The notes under the pieces were generated by a model that saw only the letters and a list, made by a program, of their open reading frames with translations, had not been told where the DNA came from and searched no databases. The position numbers and the translations under genes were made by a program. Positions 8,018-15,684 of a stretch of 64,000 nt of DNA are shown in pieces. Origin of the DNA: Sphingomonas sp. (GTDB lineage: Bacteria; Pseudomonadota; Alphaproteobacteria; Sphingomonadales; Sphingomonadaceae); contig NZ_JAIESM010000005.1 of the NCBI RefSeq assembly GCF_019746015.1, forward strand, positions 1-64,000, written 5' to 3'. The first letter of the stretch is position 1; every line of letters begins with the position of its first letter.

Positions 8018-8631
8018 GCGGCGGCGCCGGGCCGGAGCACCGGCTGGAACGGCTGATCTTCTTTTCCGATGCGGTATTCGCCATCGCGATCACGCTGTTG
8101 GTGATCGAACTGCATGTGCCGCACGTCGAGCCGGGGGCGGGCGATGCCGCCTTCATCAACGCGCTGTTGCGGATGATCCCCAATTTTCTGGGCTTCATCG
8201 TCAGCTTCTTCGTCATCGGGGCGTTCTGGGCGGGGCATCACCGCGCCTTTTCCTGCGCGGCGCACTGGTCGGACGGGTTGCTCGGCCCCAATATCGTGAT
8301 GCTGTTCACGATCGCGGCAATGCCCTTCTTCACGGCCTATGCCAGCGCCTATAATGATGTGCGCGTGCCGACGGTGGCCTATTGCGGCTGGCTGTTGCTG
8401 ACCGCGCTGTGCAATCTGCGGCTGCAGCGGCTGGCGACCGCGCCGCCGGTGGTGGATGCGACCATGCCCGCCGCGCGCCTCACGGCAGTGCGGCAGCGCG
8501 GCCTGTCGACAGTGCTGGGCGCGGCGACCGGGCTGATCGTGGCGCTGTTCGCCAACCATCCGCTGCTCGGCCAGGTTGCGCTGCTCACCATCCCGATGTG
8601 GCGGCTGGTTCTGGGCCGGATCGGCTCTTAG
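8014..8631 (+). CDS. TMEM175-family (DUF1211) membrane protein, putative K+ channel
   Basis: A 205-residue protein with six hydrophobic helices. The N-terminal helix carries the family signature RLIFFSDAVFAIAITLLVIEL (R-xxx-FSD), whose FSD residues line the pore in TMEM175 channels. A second hallmark is the later IGAFWAGHHRAF segment. The bacterial members conduct K+ weakly selectively. It is coupled by a 4-base overlap to the nucleoside transporter; whether there is a functional link is unknown. Confidence 0.85.
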   Translation: MSGGAGPEHRLERLIFFSDAVFAIAITLLVIELHVPHVEPGAGDAAFINALLRMIPNFLGFIVSFFVIGAFWAGHHRAFSCAAHWSDGLLGPNIVMLFTIAAMPFFTAYASAYNDVRVPTVAYCGWLLLTALCNLRLQRLATAPPVVDATMPAARLTAVRQRGLSTVLGAATGLIVALFANHPLLGQVALLTIPMWRLVLGRIGS

Positions 8632-8642
8632 AAAAAAAGCGC

Positions 8643-8673
8643 TTGAAGCTGACCCAGCGTCAACCGCTACACC
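8643..8673 (+). promoter_or_regulatory. MerR-type promoter/operator of the TipA-like gene
   Basis: Near-perfect dyad: TTGAAGCTG (8643-8651), spacer ACC, CAGCGTCAA (8655-8663), 8 of 9 positions paired. It also forms a promoter with -35 TTGAAG (8643-8648), an over-long 19-base spacer and -10 TACACC (8668-8673), the geometry typical of MerR-activated promoters. The predicted transcript would begin at or next to the ATG at 8680, i.e. a leaderless or nearly leaderless mRNA. Confidence 0.6.
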
Positions 8674-8679
8674 GGCTTC

Positions 8680-9486
8680 ATGAAGACAATCGACATTGCC
8701 GAGGTGGCGCGGACCACCGGCCTTTCCGCCCGGGCACTGCGCTTTTACGAGGCGCGCGGGCTGGTCTGCCCGTTGCGCACTGCGTCCGGCCGGCGGGTTT
8801 ATGGCGCGGGCGAGCTGGAGCGGCTGCACCAGCTGATCGCGCTGAAGCGGGCGGGCCTCAGCCTTGCCCAGATCAAGGCGCTGTTCGACCGGCGGCCGAT
8901 CGATCTTGCTGCGCTGCTGCAGCTGCAGCTCGACGCGGTCGAGGCTGAAGCGACGGCAATTGCCGAACGCCGCGCAATCCTGGTTTCTACCCTGTCCCGC
9001 ATCGATCGCGGCGAGCCGATCGACGCTGCGACCCTGTGCTCGCTGATCCGATCGGGAGACCGAATCATGACCGAAGAAGCAGCAAAGTGGAAAGACATTA
9101 CCGACCGTTACATGAGCGAGGAGGCCAAGGCCGATTTCGCCCGCAAGCTCCCCGAAATGGGCGATTCGTTCAGCCAGGCCGATTATGGCGCGCGGTGGAA
9201 GGATCTGGGCACGCGGATCAAGGCGGCGATGCCGATGGACCCGGCCAGCGACGCCGCGCTTGGTTTCGTGCGCGAATGGGCGGCACTGCTCGAACCCTTT
9301 GCCCGGGTGGCGACCCCGGCGATGTGGCAGGGGTCGCAGCGCATGTACGCCAACATGGCCGACTGGGAGGGCGAGGCCGACCCCGGCTTTGACGCCAGCG
9401 TGATGGCGTTCATCCAGCAGGCGGCCACCGCGGCCAAGGCGGCGGGGCATGATCTGGGGCCGCTGGGCGCCGCGCCGAAAGGCTGA
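8680..9486 (+). CDS. MerR-family regulator with TipAS-like ligand-binding domain
   Basis: A 268-residue protein. Residues 1-70 form the MerR winged helix (IAEVARTTGLSARALRFYEARGLV, then RRVYGAGELERLHQLIALK). A coiled-coil dimer helix spans about 75-115. The C-terminal domain, about residues 130-268, has the all-helical pattern of TipAS antibiotic-recognition domains (W..L..R...A...D..S..AL.F...W..LL...). An in-frame ATG at 9067 (residue 130), preceded by GGGAG eight bases upstream, could give the 139-residue C-terminal domain alone, as in Streptomyces tipA. It is probably autoregulated from the dyad upstream. The ligand is unknown. Confidence 0.8.
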   Translation: MKTIDIAEVARTTGLSARALRFYEARGLVCPLRTASGRRVYGAGELERLHQLIALKRAGLSLAQIKALFDRRPIDLAALLQLQLDAVEAEATAIAERRAILVSTLSRIDRGEPIDAATLCSLIRSGDRIMTEEAAKWKDITDRYMSEEAKADFARKLPEMGDSFSQADYGARWKDLGTRIKAAMPMDPASDAALGFVREWAALLEPFARVATPAMWQGSQRMYANMADWEGEADPGFDASVMAFIQQAATAAKAAGHDLGPLGAAPKG

Positions 9487-9509
9487 CGGCGCCCGCCCGT
9501 GCCGGCGGC

Positions 9510-10379
9510 TCAGCGCGTCGGCACGGGCTCCGCGCCCGAATAGTCATAGAAGCCGCGCTTGGTCTTGCGGCCCAGCCAGCCCGCCTCGACATATTTGACG
9601 AGCAGCGGCGCCGGGCGGAATTTGGGGTCGCCCGTCCCCTCGAACAGCACGCGGATGATTTCGAGGCAGGTGTCGAGGCCGATGAAATCGGCGAGCGTCA
9701 GCGGCCCCATCGGGTGGTTGAGGCCAAGGCGGCAGGCGGTATCGATATCGCGCATATTGGCCACCCCTTCGCCGAGTGCAAAGCAGGCCTCGTTCAGCAT
9801 CGGCATCAGCACGCGGTTGACGATGAAGCCCGGCGCGTCATTGGCGTGGACGATTTCCTTGCCCAGCGACCGGCCGAAAGCTTCCACCGCCGCAACCGTT
9901 TCGTCGGCCGTGGCGAGGCCCCGGATCACTTCGATCAGCCCCATCACCGGCACCGGATTGAAGAAATGCACGCCGATGAAGCGCGCCGGGTCGGGGGCCG
10001 CCTGCGCGAGCCGGGTGATCGGAATCGACGAGGTGTTGGTGGCCAGCAGCGCGCCCGGCGACAGCACCGCGCCGACCTCTGCAAAGATCGCGCGCTTGAT
10101 CGCTTCGCGCTCGGTCGCCGCCTCGATCACCAGGTCGCATGGCGCCATCGCGGCGAGCGTCGCGACCGGCTCGATCAGCGCCAGTGCCGCCTCGCTTGCG
10201 GCCGCTGCCAGCTTGCCCTTTTCCACCAGCCGCGCCAGCCCGCGCGCGATGCCGGCCTTGCCCGCCTCCGCCCGCGCCAGATCAACGTCCGACATCAGCA
10301 CGCGATAGCCGGCCTGCGCCGCCACCTGCGCGATGCCGGCGCCCATCTGCCCCGCGCCGATTACGCCAATCGTCTTCAT
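9510..10379 (-). CDS. 3-hydroxybutyryl-CoA / 3-hydroxyacyl-CoA dehydrogenase
   Basis: A 289-residue NAD(P)-dependent enzyme. It starts [20 protein letters not shown] (Rossmann GxGxxG, residues 8-13), has [12 protein letters not shown], the catalytic-His segment [19 protein letters not shown], and the C-terminal dimer domain with [17 protein letters not shown]. It oxidises (S)-3-hydroxybutyryl-CoA to acetoacetyl-CoA in fatty-acid or polyhydroxybutyrate-related metabolism. A GGGGAGAAAGAG ribosome-binding site precedes ATG 10379. It is divergent from the DUF1176 gene. Confidence 0.93.
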   Translation of the reverse strand: MKTIGVIGAGQMGAGIAQVAAQAGYRVLMSDVDLARAEAGKAGIARGLARLVEKGKLAAAASEAALALIEPVATLAAMAPCDLVIEAATEREAIKRAIFAEVGAVLSPGALLATNTSSIPITRLAQAAPDPARFIGVHFFNPVPVMGLIEVIRGLATADETVAAVEAFGRSLGKEIVHANDAPGFIVNRVLMPMLNEACFALGEGVANMRDIDTACRLGLNHPMGPLTLADFIGLDTCLEIIRVLFEGTGDPKFRPAPLLVKYVEAGWLGRKTKRGFYDYSGAEPVPTR

Positions 10380-10406
10380 GCTCTTTCTCCCCTGATTGGG
10401 TCGTGA

Positions 10407-10435
10407 TGGAGTAATTCCAGCAAATCCCGTATATT
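10407..10435 (+). promoter_or_regulatory. Candidate promoter for the DUF1176 gene
   Basis: TGGAGT (10407-10412), 17 bases, then TATATT (10430-10435), six bases before ATG 10442. If used, the transcript would be nearly leaderless; there is no ribosome-binding site in the remaining gap. The -35 match is poor, so the call rests on the AT-rich -10 in GC-rich DNA. Confidence 0.3.
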
Positions 10436-10441
10436 AAGCGC

Positions 10442-11446
10442 ATGCCGAGTCTCGCCCTGCTTGCTGCTGTCGCGCTATCGGCGCCTCAGCCCGGAGATAT
10501 CAAGAGTTTTGGCGACTGGAGCGTGGGGTGCGACAATGGCTGGGCGTGCCAGCTGGTGTCGCTGGTGCCCGAGGATGAGGCCGATACCGTGCTGTTCGCG
10601 CGGGCGGTTGTCTCGGTATCGCCGGGGCCGGAACCCGATGTCGCGATCGACCTGACGCTGGAGCCGCTGCCCGATGGCGCGTTGACGCTGGTGGTCGACG
10701 GCAAGGCACTGGCCGAGGTGGCACGGCGCCAGGGCACGCTCAGCGTCGCCGGCACGGCCGCCCGCGCAGTGCTGGCGGCCGCCGTCAATGGCCGGATGCT
10801 TGAGCTGTGGCGGAGCGGCAAGCCGGTGGCGGCGGTGTCGCTGCGCGGCTCGGCGGCGGCGCTGCGCTATGTCGATGAGCAGCAGCGCCGCGCGGGCACG
10901 GCCGGCGCCTTTGTCGCGCGCGGGGCGGCACCGGCCAGCGCGATTCCCACCGCCCCTGCGCTGCCCGACGTGCCGCGTGCCGCGCTGGCCGAGCGCGCGA
11001 TCGAGGACCCGAGCGGCGCGATTGCCAATGGCCTGCGCCGCTTTGCCGGCTGCGATGACATCGACAGCGGCGCCGACAACGCGCTCCACGCCGTTGCGCT
11101 CGACGGGCGCGCGCTGCTGGTGCTCGTGCCGTGCGGCAGCGGCGCCTACAATGCCAGCTTCGTGCCGCTGATCACCGCCGGCGGCACCACGGCGCTGGCC
11201 ACCTTCGACCTGAAGCCCGATGACGACGGGCAGGGCCGGCCGCTGCTGATGAACGCCGATTGGGACGCGAAGACCGGCACGCTGAGCAGCTATTACAAGG
11301 GCCGGGGGCTGGGCGATTGCGGGGCCGCGCGCAATTATGTGTGGGACGGCACGCGCTTCCGCCTGGTCGAGGCGCGCGGCATGAATGAATGTCGCGGCGC
11401 GGCCGACTGGATCACCATCTGGCGCGCGACGCCCAAGCCGCGTTAG
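10442..11446 (+). CDS. DUF1176 family exported protein
   Basis: A 334-residue protein with a short signal-like N-terminus (MPSLALLAAVALSAPQPG) and the DUF1176 pattern IKSFGDWSVGCDNGWACQLVSLVPE near the start. Paired cysteines recur (C28/C35, and C-terminal GDCGAARNYVWDGTRFRLVEARGMNECRG). The family is exported and its function is not established; some members are invasion-associated-locus-B-like. It is monocistronic, divergent from the dehydrogenase, with a palindromic repeat directly downstream. Confidence 0.75.
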   Translation: MPSLALLAAVALSAPQPGDIKSFGDWSVGCDNGWACQLVSLVPEDEADTVLFARAVVSVSPGPEPDVAIDLTLEPLPDGALTLVVDGKALAEVARRQGTLSVAGTAARAVLAAAVNGRMLELWRSGKPVAAVSLRGSAAALRYVDEQQRRAGTAGAFVARGAAPASAIPTAPALPDVPRAALAERAIEDPSGAIANGLRRFAGCDDIDSGADNALHAVALDGRALLVLVPCGSGAYNASFVPLITAGGTTALATFDLKPDDDGQGRPLLMNADWDAKTGTLSSYYKGRGLGDCGAARNYVWDGTRFRLVEARGMNECRGAADWITIWRATPKPR

Positions 11447-11467
11447 CTGTGGTTTGAAGCCTTGGCG

Positions 11468-11582
11468 GCGCCGGCCCGCTCCCCCACCCGGCCTCCCACG
11501 AGTGTATCCTGATGGGAGGCCGTCGGGGTCCCCACAAAGTAGTACTTTGTGGGGTGCCCCGGGTGGGGGAGCGGGCCGGCGC
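11468..11582. repeat. Composite palindromic repeat, copy 1 (with nested palindrome)
   Basis: Perfect 24-base outer arms (11468-11491 and 11559-11582) enclose two inner hairpins: a 9-bp stem GGCCTCCCA/TGGGAGGCC with a 14-base loop (11490-11521), and a 25-base palindrome CCCCACAAAGTA-G-TACTTTGTGGGG (11530-11554). It lies between the convergent ends of the DUF1176 gene and egtD. It shares arms and loop motif (GTATC) with three other copies at about 50.2, 54.1 and 54.95 kb. It may act as a bidirectional terminator or be a mobile REP/MITE-like element. Confidence 0.9.
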
Positions 11583-11605
11583 GGCTTCAGTGAAACAAAA
11601 ACCGC

Positions 11606-12583
11606 TCAGGGAGCACTGCGCGCCGGTTGCGCCTCTGCCAGCAGCACCGCGAACCGGTCGTCCGGGTCGGTCCATTCGTCGAGCGGGGTCCATCCCCCCG
11701 CCGTCAGCAGCAGCCGGGCCGAGCGCGCATCATATTTGTGGCTGTTCTCGGTGTGAATCGTCTCGCCCGCCGCCATGGCGAAGGGCTGGCCCGCGACCGT
11801 GAAGGCGATGTCGCGCATCGCCTCCAGATGCATTTCGATCCGTGCGAGCGGCTCGTTCCAGCGCGCGACATGGCGCAGCGCGTCGAGCGGCACGGTGCCG
11901 CCCAGCTCGCGGTTGATGCGAGCGATCAGGTTCAGGTTGAACGCCGCCGTGGTGCCGTCGGCATCGTCATAGGCGGCAAGCAGCTGGTCGACGGGCTTCA
12001 CCCGGTCCATCCCGATCACCAGCATCGCGCCCGTGCCCAGCGACGCGCGCATCATCCGCAGCAGATCGATCGCATAGCCTGGCGTCATGTTGCCGATCGT
12101 CGAGCCCGGAAAAAAGCCCAGCTTGGGCAGGCCGGCAATCGATGCGGGAAGCGCGACCCCGGTCATGAAATCAGCCGCCACCGGCAGCACCGGAAGGCCC
12201 GGAAAATCAGCGGCGAGGGCGGCGGCCGACACGCTCAGAAACTCCGCCGAAATGTCGATCGGCACATAGGCGGCCGGCGCCACCGCGCGCAGCAACAGCG
12301 GCGTCTTCACCGCCGCCCCTGCACCAAACTCCACCACCGCGCGTCCCTCGCCGACGCGCGCGGCGATGCGTGTGCCGGCGTCGCGCAGAATGCCGGTTTC
12401 GGTGCGCGTCAGATAATATTCGGGCAGGCGGGTGATCGCCTCGAACAGCTCCGATCCCCGCCGGTCATAAAACCAGCGCGCGGGGATGGCGCGCGGGCGC
12501 GCGGCAAGCCCCGCCAGCACGTCGGCGCGGAACGCCCGGTCGGTGACGGCGGCAGGACAGTCCTGCTCCTCGGGCTTCAGCAT
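11606..12583 (-). CDS. egtD: L-histidine N(alpha)-methyltransferase EgtD
   Basis: A 325-residue SAM-dependent enzyme that converts histidine to hercynine, the first step of ergothioneine synthesis. Visible family marks are RWFYDRRGSELFEAITRLPEYYLTRTE near residue 36, the SAM-binding VVEFGAGAAVKTPLLL, FFPGSTIGNM, and the C-terminal HTENSHKYD. It follows egtB with a 13-base gap, so the two form an operon. The 3' end runs up to the palindromic repeat. Confidence 0.93.
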   Translation of the reverse strand: MLKPEEQDCPAAVTDRAFRADVLAGLAARPRAIPARWFYDRRGSELFEAITRLPEYYLTRTETGILRDAGTRIAARVGEGRAVVEFGAGAAVKTPLLLRAVAPAAYVPIDISAEFLSVSAAALAADFPGLPVLPVAADFMTGVALPASIAGLPKLGFFPGSTIGNMTPGYAIDLLRMMRASLGTGAMLVIGMDRVKPVDQLLAAYDDADGTTAAFNLNLIARINRELGGTVPLDALRHVARWNEPLARIEMHLEAMRDIAFTVAGQPFAMAAGETIHTENSHKYDARSARLLLTAGGWTPLDEWTDPDDRFAVLLAEAQPARSAP

Positions 12584-12596
12584 GGCGTCCCCCTTG

Positions 12597-13838
12597 TCAG
12601 CGGCCGTCGCGGGCCAGGCGTAGTCCGGTGAACTGCCAGCGCTGCCACGGATAGAAGAAATTGCGGTAGCTGGCGCGCAGATGGCCGCGCGGCGTGGCGC
12701 AGGAACCGCCGCGCAGCACGAACTGCCCGTTCATGAACTTGCCATTATACTCGCCAACCGCGCCTTCGGTTACGCGAAAGCCGGGATAGGGCCGAAAGGC
12801 AGAGCCGGTCCATTCCCAGACATCGCCGAAAAAGCCGTCCCCGGCCTGCGGGCTGACCGGGCCGGCGCGGTCGAGCTGGGTGCCGCTGAGCGGATCGGCG
12901 CCGGCGGCGGCCACTTCCCATTCCGCCTCGGTCGGCAGCCGCGCCCCCGCCCAGCTGGCATAGGCGTCCGCCTCATAGAAGCTGACATGGGTAACTGGCG
13001 CTGCCGGATGGAGCACGCGCCGGCCGGCGAGCGTGAAGCCGGTCCACGCGCCTTCATCGCGCCGCCAGTAGAGCGGCGCCTCGATCGCTTCGGCCTGCAC
13101 CCAGGCCCAGCCGTCGGACAGCCAGTGCTGCGCGTCGCGATAGCCGCCATCGGCGATGAAATCGGCCCAGTCGCCATTGCTCACCGGCCGGCTGGCGATG
13201 GCGAAGGGATCGAGCCAGTGCCGGTGGCGCGGCCCTTCGGCGTCAAAGGCAAAGCCGTCGCCCTCATGCCCCGTCTCAACCAGCCCGCCCTCATGCGCGA
13301 TCCAGCCGAGCGCTGCGGGCGGGGCGTGGTGCGCGGGGGCGGCGGGCCACAGCGCGGGCTCCAGCGGGTTCTGCGCGAACAGGTGCAGGATATCGGTCAG
13401 CAGCAGTTCCTGATGCTGTTCCTCATGGTGGCAGCCAAGCTCCACCAGCGGCAGCACCGATGCCGGCAGCCGGGGCAGCGCGTCGGCGACTGCCGCCGTC
13501 ACTGCGGCGCGATAGGCCAGCACCTCAGCGAGCGACGGCCGGGTGATCAACCCGCGCCGCGCGCGCGCATGGCGCGGTCCTTCGGCCTCATAATAGCTGT
13601 TGAACAGAAACGGATAGCGCGCGTCGTGCAGGGTATAACCGGGCACATGGTCGCGCAGGATGAAGGTTTCGAAAAACCAGCTGGTGTGCGCCAGATGCCA
13701 TTTGGCGGGCGAGGCATCGGGCATCGACTGGACGCTGGCATCGGCGTCGGACAGCGGCGCGGCCAGCGCCTCGGTCAGCGCGCGGACATGGGCGAGCCGG
13801 GCGCCCAGCCGCTCAACCTCGAAACGCGGCGCAAGCAT
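12597..13838 (-). CDS. egtB: Ergothioneine sulfoxide synthase EgtB
   Basis: A 413-residue non-haem iron enzyme that joins hercynine and a thiol substrate with O2. The N-terminal DinB-like four-helix bundle supplies the iron histidines (WHLAHTSWFFE near residue 47, and GCHHEEQHQEL near residue 135). The C-terminal FGE-sulfatase domain carries PVTHVSFYEADAYASWAGARLPTEAEWE and ends with FVLRGGSCATPRGHLRASYRNFFYPWQRWQFTG-type sequence. EgtC and EgtE homologues are not adjacent, so the thiol donor cannot be told from the window. It is the first gene of the egtBD operon. Confidence 0.93.
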   Translation of the reverse strand: MLAPRFEVERLGARLAHVRALTEALAAPLSDADASVQSMPDASPAKWHLAHTSWFFETFILRDHVPGYTLHDARYPFLFNSYYEAEGPRHARARRGLITRPSLAEVLAYRAAVTAAVADALPRLPASVLPLVELGCHHEEQHQELLLTDILHLFAQNPLEPALWPAAPAHHAPPAALGWIAHEGGLVETGHEGDGFAFDAEGPRHRHWLDPFAIASRPVSNGDWADFIADGGYRDAQHWLSDGWAWVQAEAIEAPLYWRRDEGAWTGFTLAGRRVLHPAAPVTHVSFYEADAYASWAGARLPTEAEWEVAAAGADPLSGTQLDRAGPVSPQAGDGFFGDVWEWTGSAFRPYPGFRVTEGAVGEYNGKFMNGQFVLRGGSCATPRGHLRASYRNFFYPWQRWQFTGLRLARDGR

Positions 13839-13886
13839 GGGCGATTCCCCTTTGGGCAGGCGGTGGCGTTGATCGGTGACCGCCCC

Positions 13887-14456
13887 TTAACGCGAGGCGC
13901 CAGGTACCCATAGCACGTCGCCGGCCGCGCGATTGGCATCGCGGGCGGCAACGAATAGATAATCGGATAAACGGTTTAAATAGGCAAGCGCTGCCGGGTT
14001 GATGGGCATGGCGCGCGCGGCGTGCACCGCCGCCCGCTCCGCTCGGCGACAGATGGTGCGCGCCAGATGCAGCGCCGCCGCCGCCGCGCTGCCGCCCGGC
14101 AGGATGAAGCTGGTCAGCGCCGGCAGCGTGTCGTTCATCGCGTCAAGCGCGGTTTCCAGCCAGCTGACCTGGGCCGGCACGATGCGCAGCGCCATGTCGC
14201 CGGGGGCGAAGTCATCGCCAGGCGTGGCCAGATCGGCGCCCAGGTCGAACAGGTCGTTCTGAATGCGGCGGAGTTCGCCGGCGCGGTCGCTATCCGCGCC
14301 CAGCGCGATGATGGCGAACCCGATCGCGGCGTTCAGCTCGTCGACATCGCCCATCGCGGCCAGCCGGGCATCGTCCTTCGCCACGCGGCTGCCATCGACC
14401 AGCCCCGTGTCGCCCGCGTCGCCGGTGCGCGTGTAGATGCGGTTCAGCCGAACCAA
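13887..14456 (-). CDS. Cob(I)yrinic acid a,c-diamide adenosyltransferase (PduO type)
   Basis: A 189-residue enzyme that transfers adenosyl from ATP to cobalamin. It has the P-loop-like N-terminus RLNRIYTRTGDAGDTGL, the GDVDELNAAIGF motif, and C-terminal RTICRRAERAAVH...LNRLSDYLFVAAR. There is no in-frame ATG at the expected place. TTG at 14456-14454 gives MVRLNRIYTRTG, matching the family start exactly, and lies five bases after the stop of the HIG1-like gene, so translation is probably coupled. Third gene of the gluQ-HIG1-pduO operon. Confidence 0.88.
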   Translation of the reverse strand: MVRLNRIYTRTGDAGDTGLVDGSRVAKDDARLAAMGDVDELNAAIGFAIIALGADSDRAGELRRIQNDLFDLGADLATPGDDFAPGDMALRIVPAQVSWLETALDAMNDTLPALTSFILPGGSAAAAALHLARTICRRAERAAVHAARAMPINPAALAYLNRLSDYLFVAARDANRAAGDVLWVPGASR

Positions 14457-14461
14457 AAAGC

Positions 14462-14692
14462 TCAGGCGCCCCGGCCGAAGAACAGCAGCAGCACCGTCGC
14501 CAGCAAAATGGCGATTGCCTGGAAGAAGATGCGTCCCTGCATCATGCGGTTCGATTTCATGCCCGCAACGCTTGGGCCGGTGCCTTCCAGATCGGCCTTG
14601 GTGGTGGCAAGGAACACGACGATGCCGCGCACGAGCATCACCAGCGTTGCGATCGTCGCCGCGATCAGCAGCAGCCAGAGGAAAATAATCAT
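14462..14692 (-). CDS. Small HIG1-domain twin-transmembrane protein
   Basis: A 76-residue protein with two membrane helices (about residues 2-28 and 54-74) joined by a loop with MKSNRMMQGRIFFQAIAI. The SNxMMxxRxxxQ pattern is the hallmark of the HIG1 (hypoxia-induced gene) domain, whose mitochondrial members bind respiratory supercomplexes. Its role in alphaproteobacteria is not established. ATG overlaps the gluQ stop (ATGA), and the stop is five bases from the TTG start of the adenosyltransferase. Confidence 0.75.
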   Translation of the reverse strand: MIIFLWLLLIAATIATLVMLVRGIVVFLATTKADLEGTGPSVAGMKSNRMMQGRIFFQAIAILLATVLLLFFGRGA

Positions 14693-15555
14693 AGCGGTAA
14701 TGTAGGCGCTTTGGTCGCGGCTGCCAATGGCCCGAAGCCCCGCAATGTTGCGGCCAGCGCCTGCCCGTCCTCGCCGCGCCGCCGCCGCTCGCCCAGCCGG
14801 GCGGCGCCGTCGCGCTTGGCGAGCCGCCGCCCCGCGCCATCGGTGATGAGCGCATGATGGTGGTAGCGCGGTACCGGCAGCCCAAGCAGCGCCTGCAGCA
14901 GCCGGTGGATGTCGGTCGCGCCGAACAGGTCGACGCCGCGGATGACATCGCTCACGCCCATTGCCGCATCATCGACCGTTGCCGCCAGATGATAGCTGGC
15001 GGGCGCATCCTTGCGCGCCAGCACAACATCGCCGTGCTGCGCCGGGGCGGCGGCCACGGATCCTGCAAAGCCGTCCTGCCAGCTGAGCGGGCCGGTGCGC
15101 GCGGTGGCGGCGGCCATGTCGAGCCGCCAGGCATGCGGCTCGCCCAGCCGCGCGGCGCGTTCGGCGGCGGACAGGTGGCGACAGGTGCCGGGATAGAGCG
15201 CGCCTGCCCCGGCATGCGGCGCGCTAAGGCTCGCTGCCACCTCGCGCGCAATCTCGGCCCGCGTGCAGAAACAGGGATAGACCAGGTCCATCGCCCTAAG
15301 CCGGTCGAGAGCTGCCTGATAATCAGCCAGCCGCGCCGACTGGAAGAACAGCGCGTCCCAGCTCAGCCCCAGCCAGGCGAGATCGGCGAGAATGTCGTCG
15401 ACATGCTCCGCCCGGCTGCGCGTGCCGTCGATATCCTCGATCCTCAGGATGAAACGGCCGCCGGCCGCGCGCGCGGCATCATGCGCCAGGATCGCCGACC
15501 AGCCATGGCCCAGATGCAGCCCGCCGGTCGGGCTGGGGGCAAAACGTGTGATCAT
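14689..15555 (-). CDS. gluQ: Glutamyl-Q tRNA(Asp) synthetase GluQ
   Basis: A 288-residue truncated glutamyl-tRNA synthetase paralogue with the class I motifs HLGH (residues 14-17) and RRLAKRD in the KMSKS position, but no anticodon-binding domain. A zinc-site pattern is visible (YPCFCTRAEI ... YPGTCRHL). GluQ attaches glutamate to queuosine in tRNA-Asp. ATG 15555 gives the exact MITRFAPSPTGGLHLGH start; the upstream frame is unrelated. A queuosine-precursor transporter is encoded about 9 kb away (6001-6672). Confidence 0.93.
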   Translation of the reverse strand: MITRFAPSPTGGLHLGHGWSAILAHDAARAAGGRFILRIEDIDGTRSRAEHVDDILADLAWLGLSWDALFFQSARLADYQAALDRLRAMDLVYPCFCTRAEIAREVAASLSAPHAGAGALYPGTCRHLSAAERAARLGEPHAWRLDMAAATARTGPLSWQDGFAGSVAAAPAQHGDVVLARKDAPASYHLAATVDDAAMGVSDVIRGVDLFGATDIHRLLQALLGLPVPRYHHHALITDGAGRRLAKRDGAARLGERRRRGEDGQALAATLRGFGPLAAATKAPTLPL

Positions 15556-15684
15556 CGCCACACTTCGCCGCCCGCAAGGACTCGGCCCGTCGCGGCGCAA
15601 CCCGGCCATTGACCACGAGTCGCGGCTAATGTCATCATGGCGTCATCCTCTTCGGCGAAAGCGACCGGGGAGAAGGGAGCGGCC

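Noticed and set aside
11385..11756. Open frames across palindromic repeat copy 1
   Set aside because: They are created by the repeat itself and the antisense of egtD; similar frames recur at copies 2-4.
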